A DNA stretch of 62,393 nt from a bacterium (GCA_017960565.1 JAGCYY010000004.1:1-62393), one strand, 5' to 3'. Counted from the first letter of the stretch, positions 1 to 9,059 are shown. The notes: generated from the sequence alone by a model not told the origin. A program made the numbers and translations.

Positions 1-1
1 A

Positions 2-577
2 AATAATCGTACTTTTATAGACTATTTGAGCTTTCGTATGAACTTCCCAGGTTTATATGCATCTCAAATAGATTTCCTTGGAACCATTAAATCTGATTCC
101 AAAGATATTTTATCATTAATTATACCAGAACTCCACTTTCCTTTGTTAAAACTATTTAATAAACCTGATCAAAATAAACTAAAAGAATTTATAGATTCAT
201 TAGAAATAGCTTTAGGACAAAGAGATTTTTATAAAGTATTCCCAGCTATTTTAGGAGATAGAGATCCAATATTTAATGATTTTAATTCTATAGAGAAATC
301 ATGTATAGGAAACGATGAGGATATTAGATGTTTAATGTTTTATTGTGATCCATATCAATCATCACAAAAACCATATGTTGAAAATATTAATAAACAATTG
401 AGAAAATATTTTCCAAAAGGTAGTTCAATTGATGGATTTTCTGAAGACGAGGTTAAAACAATTAATATAATATTACTAGAAAGAAAAGTGGCTTCTCTTG
501 GAGGCTTTTCACCTAAAGAAGCATTTATTAAAGTATACGGAAAAGATATTTATGAGAAGTTAGTTGAAGCTCTATAA
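2..577 (+). CDS. IS30-family transposase, C-terminal part (cut by window edge)
   Basis: The frame is open to the left edge, so the start and the N-terminal helix-turn-helix lie outside the window. The visible part is the DDE integrase-like core of the IS30 family: an Asp in SQIDFLGT, a second Asp in ILGDRD about 62 residues later, and a Glu in KPYVEN about 41 residues after that, with the family blocks CDPYQ and FPKGSS flanking the Glu. All three acidic residues and the stop are intact, so nothing visible shows decay. IS30 transposases cut and rejoin element ends. The product could be active, but the left end and inverted repeats cannot be judged here. Confidence 0.85.
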   Translation, partial: NNRTFIDYLSFRMNFPGLYASQIDFLGTIKSDSKDILSLIIPELHFPLLKLFNKPDQNKLKEFIDSLEIALGQRDFYKVFPAILGDRDPIFNDFNSIEKSCIGNDEDIRCLMFYCDPYQSSQKPYVENINKQLRKYFPKGSSIDGFSEDEVKTINIILLERKVASLGGFSPKEAFIKVYGKDIYEKLVEAL

Positions 578-790
578 AAGAGCGAAAAACTTCTCATAAA
601 AAGAACGCAAAACGGAAATAAGTTTGATAAACGGAATTTACTCCGTTATTTTGTCATGCATTTTTTCTCCAACTTTAACATAAATTAAAAGACTAACCTC
701 CGTATTTAAAATTATTTTCAGAAATTAGTCTGAGAATGTGGTCTTTTTTATTAAAAACGGAATTTAATTAAAAAATTCGCCATATTTATT
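578..790. other. Non-coding stretch with hairpins, probable IS right end
   Basis: I see no gene between the transposase stop and the next promoter. The motif AAACGGAATTTA occurs twice (629-640 and 755-766). The first copy is followed by a 6-bp stem (AACGGA 630-635 with TCCGTT 642-647). Further on, AGACTAA (690-696) can pair with TTAGTCT (725-731), or AAAAGAC (687-693) with GTCTTTT (741-747), which is followed by more T. The two pairings exclude each other. One is terminator-like for the transposase mRNA; the repeats may belong to the element's right end. This is inference, because the left end is not visible. Confidence 0.4.
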
Positions 791-797
791 TAAAATG

Positions 798-826
798 TTT
801 TTAATTGCCCAAAAAAATAGTATAAT
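798..826 (+). promoter_or_regulatory. Promoter of the epimerase-like gene
   Basis: A perfect -10 TATAAT (821-826) lies 17 bases after a weak -35 TTTTTA (798-803). The predicted start of transcription is about 20 bases before the start codon and leaves room for the AGGA ribosome site. Confidence 0.55.
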
Positions 827-852
827 AAACAAGTAAAATGTGAGGAATTCTT

Positions 853-1800
853 ATGGCATATGTTATTACAGGCGCGACAGGGCATATTGGAAACAATTTA
901 ATTAGAAAACTTTCAGAATTAGGAGAAGATGTCAAGATAGTTGTTCGGAAGAAGACTGACTATATCAAAGATTTAAATATAGAAATCATAGAAGGGTCTT
1001 TTTTAGATGAAGTTCTTATGAATGACATCATCGCTCCAGGTGATTATGTAATACATCTTGCTGCATATATAAATTTAGTCAATAAAGACTGGAACACTTT
1101 TTATGATGTAAACATCAAGGGAACAGTTAGTCTTGCTGAAATATCATATAAAAAACATGTGAAGAAATTTTTATATGCATCTTCTACAGAGGCACTATCA
1201 AAGCCAAATAGAGGTGCTATTTTAGAACCAGCTCACACTATCGATACCTCAAAATTTAAATCATATTATTCAATTAGTAAAGCAGAAGCCACAAATTATC
1301 TTTTAAATTTTAAAGAAAAACATCCAGATTTTAATCTCGCAATCGTTTATCCTGGATGTGTTGTAGGAATAAACGATTATAAGCCATCAGAAATCGGTAA
1401 AGTATTTATTGACTGCTTAAAAGGCAAAATGGAATTCACAATAAGAGGCCATTATAGTTTTGTCAATGTTAAAGACATCGTTTCTGCAATAATAAATATC
1501 TGTAAATTTGACAAACAAGGAAGTTTCTTACTAACAGGCACAAATAAGTCGGTAATGGAATTATATGAATCAATTAATAGAATCCTTGAAAACAATAAAA
1601 AACCACATAGAATTCCAAGATTTTTAGCGTATATGGCTATTCCATTTGTAAAATATTTATCTAAAACTGCTTTAGATATTTTAATGGAAAACGATGATTA
1701 TAGAATTGATAAGGCCAAGAGTGAACTAAACTATAATCTAACCGATTTTGATTTAACTATCAAAGAAACCCTTGAGTGGTTTCGAGATTATTATTTATAA
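853..1800 (+). CDS. NAD-dependent epimerase/dehydratase (extended SDR)
   Basis: A 315-residue cytosolic protein of the extended short-chain dehydrogenase family. The Rossmann glycine motif TGATGHIG is at residues 6-13, a Ser-Ser-Thr catalytic strand at 110-112, and the Tyr-x3-Lys pair at 139/143. It most resembles the dihydroflavonol-reductase/nucleoside-sugar-epimerase-like group, which bind NAD(P) and act on a sugar nucleotide or small carbonyl. The substrate cannot be told from sequence. The start follows an AGGA site at 7 bases and gives the expected position of the glycine motif. It stands alone, with its own promoter in front and a separate promoter after it. Confidence 0.85.
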   Translation: MAYVITGATGHIGNNLIRKLSELGEDVKIVVRKKTDYIKDLNIEIIEGSFLDEVLMNDIIAPGDYVIHLAAYINLVNKDWNTFYDVNIKGTVSLAEISYKKHVKKFLYASSTEALSKPNRGAILEPAHTIDTSKFKSYYSISKAEATNYLLNFKEKHPDFNLAIVYPGCVVGINDYKPSEIGKVFIDCLKGKMEFTIRGHYSFVNVKDIVSAIINICKFDKQGSFLLTGTNKSVMELYESINRILENNKKPHRIPRFLAYMAIPFVKYLSKTALDILMENDDYRIDKAKSELNYNLTDFDLTIKETLEWFRDYYL

Positions 1801-1829
1801 TTGATAAATAATCTTTTTTATTGTAGAAT
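1801..1829 (+). promoter_or_regulatory. Promoter of the methylase-like gene
   Basis: TTGATA (1801-1806) and TAGAAT (1824-1829) are spaced by exactly 17 bases. It lies immediately after the stop of the epimerase-like gene and would drive the methylase-like gene and rluB. Confidence 0.65.
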
Positions 1830-1863
1830 ATTTTTGAGATTAAAATAAGGAAAAATTATTTTC

Positions 1864-3546
1864 ATGATTGAAAAAGTAATTAAAGAAAATCCATATCTTT
1901 TTAGAGAAATGCAAGGCGAAGAAAACATAGTCGTTTTCTTTATTTATGACATTTATTCTCTCAAAAAAACATATCCTGATATGGCAAAATTTTCTTTTGC
2001 TCAATTTTTAACTAGGTCATCGATCATTGCGAATAAAGATCAGTTCATGAAAAAACTGACAGATAGAATTCCGCAATCATTCATAAATAACGCCTATGAA
2101 AATTCGTTCAATTATATTTTTAAATTAGATTTTGATGATTTAGAAACACTCCTTATTGAACTAATAGAAGATTATCTATCTAATCAAAAAATCATCGATA
2201 TCGACGTTGAAAAACTAAACAAATATCTATTAAAAGAAGATTTAGGTCGTGTACTAATCTCATCATTAAACATTAAAAAATTCCTTTATGATGGAACTAC
2301 GAATGTATCTCATGTAACCTATGATTTTTATGATGAAAACATAAATATCCTCGCTGAAATTATTTTCAGAATCAAAAATATTCCACACGAATATTTCAAT
2401 ACGACAACACGCGAAATGCCATCTGATGTTAAATTTGATACTATTCTCTATTTCCCTCCATACAAATTTCCAAACATCATGAATGAAATTGCGAGAAGAG
2501 AAAAATTATCTCAATATGGTTCTGTCTCTTTCGAGTATAGAATGATCGGCAAGCACATTCAGCACCTCCTTCCAGGTGGCGATATGTTAGTGCTAGTATC
2601 TACTGGTATATTAAATAAGACAGCAGATACCTATTATAAAAGAAGAATACTTCAAAGAGGAATGCTCAAACTCATCATTGAACTTCCAAGACTGCAGATT
2701 ATTCCATTCCCACTTTCGATGGCTCTTCTAAAAGAAACAGATGAAAAAGATGTAATTATATCAGATGCTAGAAAATTTGCTCAAAACATAAGACGCGGTA
2801 TCAATTTTGATAGTGAAAAGATAATAAGAGCTCTATCTGGGCAGATTGAAGGTGCTGTCGCTCTTATGAGCTATGAATATATTGAAAATCATGACTATGA
2901 CATCACGCCTCATAGATTCATGGAATCGATACAGACAAATTTCATAAATCCAACACCACTTAAAGATGTCACAGAGGCAATATTTAGAGGGTTCCAAATA
3001 CCATCAGATCTTTTAGATGAATGCTTAAGCATAGAAAAGACTAGAATTAAACTATTAACTCTTTCCGATATTGAAGATGGTTTTGTTATAAAAGAATCAC
3101 TCCAGTCACTTAAAATTGTCGACAAGAGAATGAATCATTACACTTTGAAAGATGGCGATCTAGTGATAAGTTGTAAAGGCAAAGCCTTTAAAACCGCTGT
3201 CATCAATATCCCATATAACGAGACTTATGTATCTACAGGATCACTAATTGTCATCAGAGTTAATAATGAAGTTCTCGATCCAACATATCTTAAAATATTC
3301 TTAGATTCTACGACAGGTATTGAAGCACTAAGAAGCATTCAAACAGGAGCTTCAATTTTATCTTTAAATCCGACAAAGCTTCAAAATCTTTTGATTCCTC
3401 TCCCAACTCTTTCTCGCCAGACAACTATCTCATCTAGTTATAAATTCAAACTCCAAAACATCCAAGAAGTAAAAGATGTTGAAAAGAAGATGAGAGAAGG
3501 TTTTGAAAAGAAATTCAAAGAAAATTTCTTATCTCTCCTAGTTTAA
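1864..3546 (+). CDS. Orphan type I methylase/specificity-like fusion, catalytic motifs degraded
   Basis: A 560-residue protein built like HsdM joined to half an HsdS. Residues about 125-310 follow the gamma N6-adenine methylase fold, including the IGKHIQHLLPGGDMLVLVST block (228-247) and the following LIIELP strand. Residues about 365-540 look like one target-recognition domain with its helical spacer. The catalytic motif that should read NPPY/F is YFPPY (196-200), and the glycine-rich SAM motif expected near 136-150 is not recognisable. Methylation is therefore doubtful. No restriction subunit or second specificity gene is near. Only 2 bases separate it from rluB, so it is probably co-transcribed with a housekeeping gene. 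It may be a DNA-binding pseudo-methylase; that role is inference. Confidence 0.75.
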   Translation: MIEKVIKENPYLFREMQGEENIVVFFIYDIYSLKKTYPDMAKFSFAQFLTRSSIIANKDQFMKKLTDRIPQSFINNAYENSFNYIFKLDFDDLETLLIELIEDYLSNQKIIDIDVEKLNKYLLKEDLGRVLISSLNIKKFLYDGTTNVSHVTYDFYDENINILAEIIFRIKNIPHEYFNTTTREMPSDVKFDTILYFPPYKFPNIMNEIARREKLSQYGSVSFEYRMIGKHIQHLLPGGDMLVLVSTGILNKTADTYYKRRILQRGMLKLIIELPRLQIIPFPLSMALLKETDEKDVIISDARKFAQNIRRGINFDSEKIIRALSGQIEGAVALMSYEYIENHDYDITPHRFMESIQTNFINPTPLKDVTEAIFRGFQIPSDLLDECLSIEKTRIKLLTLSDIEDGFVIKESLQSLKIVDKRMNHYTLKDGDLVISCKGKAFKTAVINIPYNETYVSTGSLIVIRVNNEVLDPTYLKIFLDSTTGIEALRSIQTGASILSLNPTKLQNLLIPLPTLSRQTTISSSYKFKLQNIQEVKDVEKKMREGFEKKFKENFLSLLV

Positions 3547-3548
3547 TT

Positions 3549-4283
3549 ATGGAAGAAAGATTACAAAAATATTTAAGTCAATCGGGCATCTCTTCAAGAA
3601 GAGAAGCTGAAGAGATGATAAAAAGAGGCGAAGTTAAAGTTAATGGTGTAGTAATAACTGAACTTGGATATAAAGTTAATAGCGAAGATATTATAGAAGT
3701 GCTTGGTGAAAGAATCACCAAACAAGAAAACAAAGTTTATTATATGTTAAATAAACCGACTGGATATATCTCATCTACCAAAGACGAAAATGGAAGAAAA
3801 ACCATCATCTCTCTTATGAAATATGTCGATCAAAGAATATATCCTGTTGGAAGACTTGATTATGATACAAGCGGTCTTATTCTTTTAACTAATGATTCAT
3901 CTTTTAAAGAGATGATAGAATCTCCAACTATCGGAATAGAAAAAGAATATCACGTAAAAGTTGATGGATTGTTAAGGAAGATAGAATCTAAAAGGTTAGA
4001 AAAAGGAATCGATCTTGGCGATTATAAAACAAAACCAGCTAAAATCTTGAATGTTAAATATAATGATGAGCTAACTTCAACTACACTCGACATCATCATA
4101 AAAGAAGGTAAAAATCGTGAAGTTCGTAATCTCTTTTCATCAGTTAATCATAAAGTTAAATCTCTTAAGAGAACGAGAATAGGCAACTTAAGACTAGATG
4201 TTCCAAACGGAACATATAGGCCATTAAAACCTCATGAGGTTAAACTTTTAAAACTATTAGCTTTAGGAAAAATCAAGAAGTAA
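3549..4283 (+). CDS. rluB: 23S rRNA pseudouridine synthase, RluB/RsuA family
   Basis: A 244-residue enzyme that isomerises a uridine in ribosomal RNA. Residues 1-60 form the S4 RNA-binding domain, starting MEERLQKYLS. The catalytic motif GRLDYDTSGL (101-110) carries the nucleophilic Asp104. Length and layout are usual for RluB/RsuA, and the neighbouring cmk and S1 genes match the common Bacillota order, favouring RluB. There is no clear ribosome site; the start lies two bases after the previous stop, so translation is probably coupled. Confidence 0.92.
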   Translation: MEERLQKYLSQSGISSRREAEEMIKRGEVKVNGVVITELGYKVNSEDIIEVLGERITKQENKVYYMLNKPTGYISSTKDENGRKTIISLMKYVDQRIYPVGRLDYDTSGLILLTNDSSFKEMIESPTIGIEKEYHVKVDGLLRKIESKRLEKGIDLGDYKTKPAKILNVKYNDELTSTTLDIIIKEGKNREVRNLFSSVNHKVKSLKRTRIGNLRLDVPNGTYRPLKPHEVKLLKLLALGKIKK

Positions 4284-4335
4284 TACACATTTGCTTGATT
4301 ATTAAAAAGAAAAAATAGTATATTTTTTAAGATTA

Positions 4336-4344
4336 TGATATAAT
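4336..4344 (+). promoter_or_regulatory. Extended -10 promoter of cmk
   Basis: TGATATAAT is a consensus extended -10 element. No convincing -35 is seen 17 bases upstream. It lies 21 bases before the cmk start and is followed by an AAAGGA ribosome site. Confidence 0.6.
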
Positions 4345-4365
4345 ATCGTTTTAGAAAGGAATAAT

Positions 4366-5031
4366 ATGAAGTATAGGGCAATCGCAATAGATGGTCCTGC
4401 AGGGAGTGGTAAATCTACTGTCGCTAAGATCATCGCAAAAGAACTTGGATTTACATATATTGATACAGGGGCAATGTATAGGGCTATCACTTTAAAAGCC
4501 TTAAATCTTGATATCAAAGACTTAGGTGATGAAGCGAACTATGACTTCATAAATTCTACAACTCTTGATTTCATCGATTCTAAAATGACAATGGATGGAA
4601 TCGATGTATCAAAAGAGATCAGAACTGAAGAAATTGTAAAACATGTATCTTTGGTTTCATCCCTAAAATATGTTAGAGATGCACTAGTAAGTGCCCAAAG
4701 AGAAATGGCTAAAAAAACTAACGTAGTTATGGATGGAAGAGACATTGGAACCAATGTCTTAGTAGATGCTGATCTCAAAATCTTTTTAACTGCTACAGTC
4801 GATGTGAGGGCAGAAAGAAGGTATCTTGAACAGATTCAAAAAGGCATTAGCAATATGACTTTTGAAGAAGTTAAAGCTGATTTAATAAGAAGAGACACCT
4901 ATGATTCGACAAGAAAACATAATCCACTAAGAAAAGCTATAGATGCTATCGAACTTGATACATCTGGCTTGACTATAGAAGAAGTAGTAAACAAAATAAC
5001 GCATTTATTTAAGGAGCTTAAACATGAGTAA
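4366..5031 (+). CDS. cmk: Cytidylate kinase
   Basis: A 221-residue enzyme that phosphorylates CMP and dCMP with ATP, supplying CDP for nucleic acid and lipid precursors. The P-loop GPAGSGKST is at residues 10-18, followed by YIDTGAMYRAIT, the CMP-binding block typical of the family, and MDGRDIGTNV further on. Length is normal. The gene ends inside the start of the S1 gene (8-base overlap), so the two are one operon, as in many Bacillota. Confidence 0.95.
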   Translation: MKYRAIAIDGPAGSGKSTVAKIIAKELGFTYIDTGAMYRAITLKALNLDIKDLGDEANYDFINSTTLDFIDSKMTMDGIDVSKEIRTEEIVKHVSLVSSLKYVRDALVSAQREMAKKTNVVMDGRDIGTNVLVDADLKIFLTATVDVRAERRYLEQIQKGISNMTFEEVKADLIRRDTYDSTRKHNPLRKAIDAIELDTSGLTIEEVVNKITHLFKELKHE

Positions 5032-6376
5032 TTTAAGAGTTGGTAACATCGTTACTGGAAAAGTCATCGTAGTTGAGGATAACCTCGCATACATTGGCGT
5101 TGGAGGAAAATCTGAGGGTCGTATGTATTTAGAGTACTTTACATCTAACAAAGAAGTAAAGTCTTTAAAAGACATCCTAAAGGAAGGAGATCAGATTAGA
5201 GTTCAAGTATCTAAAATTACTGATGGCCTAATTCTCCTCTCTCGTTTAGAAATGGAAGAAAAAGAAAGAAGAGACAAAGTTGTTCGTAAAGTTATGAACA
5301 AAAAACCTTTCACTGCTAAAGTTACAGGCAAAAACAAAAACAATGAATATCTTCTTGAAAAAGATGGAGTTAATGTCATCCTTCCAGATAATTATGTCGA
5401 CTTAGATCCATCATTTGACAAAGATTCTATCATCGGTACTGAACAAAGAGTAGTATTTGTTAAGAGTGATATAGATGATAGAGGCAGAACAAGATTAGTC
5501 GTTTCTCGTAAACAGATTCAATACAACGAAGAAAGAAAAGCTAAAGAAGAAGAATTCGCCTCAATAAACGCTGGTGATGAACTCGAAGGAACTGTTAGTA
5601 GAATCACTGAATTTGGTGCATTCATCAAATTCAATAAGATTGAAGGCTTATGTCATCTATCTGAAATCTCTCACTATAGAACCAAAGATCCAAACGAATT
5701 CTTAACAGTAGGCCAAACTGTTAAAGTTAAAGTTTTAAAGAAAGGCGAAACAAAGATTCATTTATCTATTAAAGCACTTGAAAAAACTCCATGGGAACTA
5801 TTCTGTGAATCTCATAAAGTTGGAGACATCTTAAATTGCACAATCGTTAAGAAGAGCGATAAATATATGTTATGTTCTCCTGAAAGAGATATTATGGGTA
5901 TTTTAAATCAAAGTGATTATTCATGGAATATCGATGACAACTTCGCTGGAACTGTAGTAGAAGGCGATAAAGTTGATCTTCAAATCACATATATGGATAA
6001 AGAAAAGAATAGAATGACTTTATCTAAGAAACATCTAGAATATAATCCATGGCAAGATGTTCATCTAAGACCTCATGAAATTGTATCAGGCGTTGTAGAT
6101 AGATTCACAAACACTGGTGCAATCATCAAAGTTGGAAATGTTGAAGGCTTCCTCTCAAATAGAGATGCTAGTGAAACAGGAAAACCTGCACAAGAAGTTT
6201 TAAAAGTTGGGGATGTAGTAAATGCTGAAGTTATGGCAGTAAATCCACAAAGATGGTTACTAACTCTCTCAATTCGTTCAATTGAAGAAGCTAAGACAAG
6301 AGAATATGTCAATAAATATATTGACCAAAACGTTTCATCTTCATCTTCAATTGAAGATTTAATTAAAGAAGAATAA
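5024..6376 (+). CDS. rpsA: Ribosomal protein S1-like, multi-S1-domain RNA-binding protein
   Basis: A 450-residue protein made of about five S1/OB folds, roughly residues 1-75, 90-165, 183-253, 263-340 and 350-425. The third has the clearest signature (ISRITEFGAFIKF-type strand, then GLCHLSEIS). Such proteins bind mRNA on the ribosome. Bacillota versions are usually shorter than the six-domain form of Gram-negatives, and their ribosomal role is less certain. The C-terminus ends in a Ser-rich acidic tail. It overlaps cmk by 8 bases, uses an AAGGAG site inside cmk, and is followed by a terminator. Confidence 0.88.
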   Translation: MSNLRVGNIVTGKVIVVEDNLAYIGVGGKSEGRMYLEYFTSNKEVKSLKDILKEGDQIRVQVSKITDGLILLSRLEMEEKERRDKVVRKVMNKKPFTAKVTGKNKNNEYLLEKDGVNVILPDNYVDLDPSFDKDSIIGTEQRVVFVKSDIDDRGRTRLVVSRKQIQYNEERKAKEEEFASINAGDELEGTVSRITEFGAFIKFNKIEGLCHLSEISHYRTKDPNEFLTVGQTVKVKVLKKGETKIHLSIKALEKTPWELFCESHKVGDILNCTIVKKSDKYMLCSPERDIMGILNQSDYSWNIDDNFAGTVVEGDKVDLQITYMDKEKNRMTLSKKHLEYNPWQDVHLRPHEIVSGVVDRFTNTGAIIKVGNVEGFLSNRDASETGKPAQEVLKVGDVVNAEVMAVNPQRWLLTLSIRSIEEAKTREYVNKYIDQNVSSSSSIEDLIKEE

Positions 6377-6380
6377 AATA

Positions 6381-6406
6381 AAAAAGGCCCTTAGGCCTTT
6401 TCTTAT
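6381..6406 (+). terminator. Terminator after the cmk-S1 operon
   Basis: AAAAGGCC (6382-6389) pairs with GGCCTTTT (6394-6401) around a 4-base loop, and the 3' arm runs into further T. Confidence 0.85.
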
Positions 6407-6426
6407 TCTATAGGAGAATAATAAAA

Positions 6427-7737
6427 ATGCTTCCAGTAGTCGCAATAGTCGGAAGACCAAACGTCGGTAAAAGCCAAATATTTAATAGAATTGTTGGACA
6501 ACGTCAATCAATAGTTGATGATTTTTATGGTCTTACAAGAGATAGAATCTATGGTGAAGCTGAATGGAACACAAGACGTTTTAAAATAATCGATACCGGT
6601 GGCATAGAAATCCAAAACACAACATTTCAAAAAGAGATTCAAGCTCAAGTAGAAATTGCAATTAAAGAAGCTCATGTCATCATTTTTGTTTTAGATATTA
6701 GAACTCCTATCACAGATGATGATTTAAAGATCGCAAAGCTATTAAGAGATTCTAAAAAACCAGTAGTATTAGCTCTAAATAAAGCTGATAATCAAGATTT
6801 AATCTTAAATATGTATGATTTCTATACATTAGGATTTGATGAACTATTTGCGGTATCTGGAATCCATTCTATCGGTATTGGTGATATGCTTGACGCTGTC
6901 ATATCTCATTTTCCTAAAGTAATAGATGATCCACTAAAAGATGATGATTCAATAAAAATCGCCATCATTGGAAGACCAAACGTCGGTAAATCAAGCCTAA
7001 CAAACGCTCTTTTAAATAAAGAACGTGTAATCGTATCTAATAAAGAGGGCACTACAACTGATTCAATAGATACTTCATTTATCCGTAATGACAAGAAATA
7101 TACTATAATCGATACCGCAGGAATGCGCAAAAAAGGTAAGATCTTTGAATCTATTGAAAAATATAGTGTCTTAAGAGCTTATGAAGCAATAGAACGAGCA
7201 AACATTTGTCTTATTGTAATTGATGCAGAAAGAGGTATCCTAGAAAATGATACCCATATCGCTGGATATGCTAAAGATGCTGGAAAAGGTCTAATAATCA
7301 TTGTAAACAAGTGGGATTTAATTGAGAAAGATCAAAACACAATGAATGAATGGACTAAAAAAGTTAAAGATGAATTTAGATTCATCGATTATGCTCCAAT
7401 TGTATTTGTCTCTTCTCTTACTAAACAAAGAATTTCAAATATCTTTCCAATAATAGATCAAGTATTTGAAAACATCAATAAACGTATCAAGACAGCTCTC
7501 ATCAACGATTGTATTATCGATGCAGTACTTTTAAATGAACCAAAAGAATATAAAGGTGTACAACTCAAAATCTATTATACATCACAAGTAGCTGTAAACC
7601 CTCCTACATTCGTTCTTTTTGTGAATGACACAGAATGTATCCATTTTTCATATTATCGTTATCTAGAAAATAAAATACGTGAATCATTTGATTTTACAGG
7701 CACCCCAATTAAATTAATTTTAAGAAAAAGAGAATAA
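6427..7737 (+). CDS. der: Ribosome biogenesis GTPase Der (EngA)
   Basis: A 436-residue essential GTPase for maturation of the large ribosomal subunit. It has the two tandem G domains unique to Der: P-loops GRPNVGKS at 9-16 and 182-189, DTGG at 56-59, NKAD at 118-121, a second DTAGMRKKGK and NKWD. A KH-like domain fills about 350-436. Residue 17 after the first P-loop is Gln, where Ser/Thr is usual, but the nucleotide-binding residues are intact. A strong AGGAG site precedes the start. It follows the S1 terminator, so it relies on readthrough or an unseen promoter. Confidence 0.96.
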   Translation: MLPVVAIVGRPNVGKSQIFNRIVGQRQSIVDDFYGLTRDRIYGEAEWNTRRFKIIDTGGIEIQNTTFQKEIQAQVEIAIKEAHVIIFVLDIRTPITDDDLKIAKLLRDSKKPVVLALNKADNQDLILNMYDFYTLGFDELFAVSGIHSIGIGDMLDAVISHFPKVIDDPLKDDDSIKIAIIGRPNVGKSSLTNALLNKERVIVSNKEGTTTDSIDTSFIRNDKKYTIIDTAGMRKKGKIFESIEKYSVLRAYEAIERANICLIVIDAERGILENDTHIAGYAKDAGKGLIIIVNKWDLIEKDQNTMNEWTKKVKDEFRFIDYAPIVFVSSLTKQRISNIFPIIDQVFENINKRIKTALINDCIIDAVLLNEPKEYKGVQLKIYYTSQVAVNPPTFVLFVNDTECIHFSYYRYLENKIRESFDFTGTPIKLILRKRE

Positions 7738-7741
7738 TGTA

Positions 7742-7770
7742 TTGATTTTTAGCCAAATATTATTTATAAT
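7742..7770 (+). promoter_or_regulatory. Promoter of hup
   Basis: TTGATT (7742-7747) and a perfect TATAAT (7765-7770) are separated by exactly 17 bases, directly after der. This is one of the best promoters in the window and fits an abundant nucleoid protein. Confidence 0.8.
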
Positions 7771-7793
7771 CAAATCACACAAGGAGTTTTAAT

Positions 7794-8066
7794 ATGAATA
7801 AAGTAGAAATCGTAGCTAGTTTAGCGGAAAGAACTGGTTTGACTAAGCAAGATGCTGAGTGTGCATTCGATAGTTTATTTGACATACTAATAGATTCACT
7901 TGCTGAAGGGGAAAAGGTAGTTATTTCTGGATTTGGAACTTTTGATGTGAAACAAAGAAAAGCACGTGATGGTCACGATCCAAGAAGTAATGAAAAGATT
8001 CATATCCCATCTATCAAAGCTGCTACATTTAAACCAGGAAAGGTTTTAAAAGAAAGAGTTAGATAA
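7794..8066 (+). CDS. hup: DNA-binding protein HU
   Basis: A 90-residue nucleoid protein that bends DNA as a dimer. The family pattern is complete: N-terminal helices, the GFGTF turn, and the arm ending in SIKAATFKPGK, close to the usual P.i.A...PaFk.GK. Length is exactly typical. It has an AAGGAG ribosome site, its own promoter and its own terminator, so it is a single-gene unit. Confidence 0.96.
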   Translation: MNKVEIVASLAERTGLTKQDAECAFDSLFDILIDSLAEGEKVVISGFGTFDVKQRKARDGHDPRSNEKIHIPSIKAATFKPGKVLKERVR

Positions 8067-8086
8067 CTTTCCAATTTGCGTTATTC

Positions 8087-8118
8087 AAAACATCACCTCA
8101 AGCGGTGATGTTTTGATT
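8087..8118 (+). terminator. Terminator of hup
   Basis: An 11-bp perfect stem (AAAACATCACC 8087-8097 with GGTGATGTTTT 8104-8114), 6-base loop, T-rich 3' end. Confidence 0.9.
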
Positions 8119-8205
8119 TATCTATTAAATTTTAATATAATCTAATTATCTCACATAATTTGATAACTAATATGAACAGTATATAAAAACCATAAATATA
8201 AATAA

Positions 8206-8919
8206 ATTAAAAACAAATTAGGCGATATAATAGTAAGAAACGAATCAAATCTCTATTATCTAACTAATAGATACTATAACCCTAGTATTGGATTTTTTAT
8301 TACTCCTGATAGTGTGGATTATTTAGATTCAGCAAGCATAAATGGTCTAAACCTTTATGCATACTGTATAGGCGACAAGAATTATTCTTTAAACAAAGTC
8401 TCTATGAAAAATGGTATTGACAGTATAAATAATACGTCTTATTTTAAAAAAAACAATATACAAACAATTCATTGAGCAATAATATATCAAATGTTAATTT
8501 TTCAAATAATTAAATAACTCAAAAATGTTTTACATATATAGCAATCTAGGAAATGAAACATCTTCATTTGGAGTTGTTTTAAACATAGAAAAACGGGGTG
8601 GAGTAGGCGCTTATATAAGTAGTAATATAGGAATTGGAACAAAAACTCAAATTACTCCATATTTTACTATTGGTTCTGAAATAAGTTTACTGAAAGGTAT
8701 TTCTATTTCTATCGAAAAAATAACTATAAAAACAATTTTCAAAACAATAGATATTAATATTTTGAATATAAAAAATTAAATGCAAAAAATATAAGAAATC
8801 TGTTTTCTATTAGTTTTTTTATATTTATTAATGACAGGGGAGTCGTTTTTTATTCAAGATATAGAGATGAAATCAAAAAGATTCTAATAGACAATCACAT
8901 TAAGGAATTGGTTAAGTAA
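8206..8919 (+). pseudogene. Decayed 3' end of an Rhs/YD-repeat gene
   Basis: No complete gene fits the roughly 1 kb between hup and efp, but fragments of one read in succession. In frame 1 (8206-8475) the translation contains LYYLTNRYYNPSIGFFI and then INGLNLYAYC, the well-known Rhs-associated core end. In frame 2 (8498-8779) it gives GVGAYISSNIGIG and TPYFTIGSEISLLKGISISI, a glycine-rich tail of the kind found after Rhs cores. In frame 1 again (about 8776-8919) it gives DRGVVFYSRYRDEIKK to a stop. Two shifts and missing upstream sequence show a remnant. Intact relatives are large secreted or surface proteins often ending in toxins. No immunity gene is seen. Confidence 0.7.
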
Positions 8920-8956
8920 ACAGTAGACGTAGTACTAGTTATTTAACTTATGATAA

Positions 8957-9023
8957 TGATATAATAATAACGTATATCTATGATACGAGTTTTATTGACA
9001 TAAATAAATAAAATTAGTAAAAT
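8957..9023 (+). promoter_or_regulatory. Two candidate promoters of efp
   Basis: A consensus TTGACA (8995-9000) and TAAAAT (9018-9023) are spaced by exactly 17 bases and lie 37 bases before the efp start. Further upstream is an extended -10 TGATATAAT (8957-8965) without a clear -35. The first is the better candidate. Confidence 0.75.
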
Positions 9024-9059
9024 AATATCAATAATTATATATTAAATGAGGTAAATTTT

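Noticed and set aside
1864..3546. Active type I restriction-modification system
   Set aside because: No HsdR gene is present and the methylase motifs are degraded.
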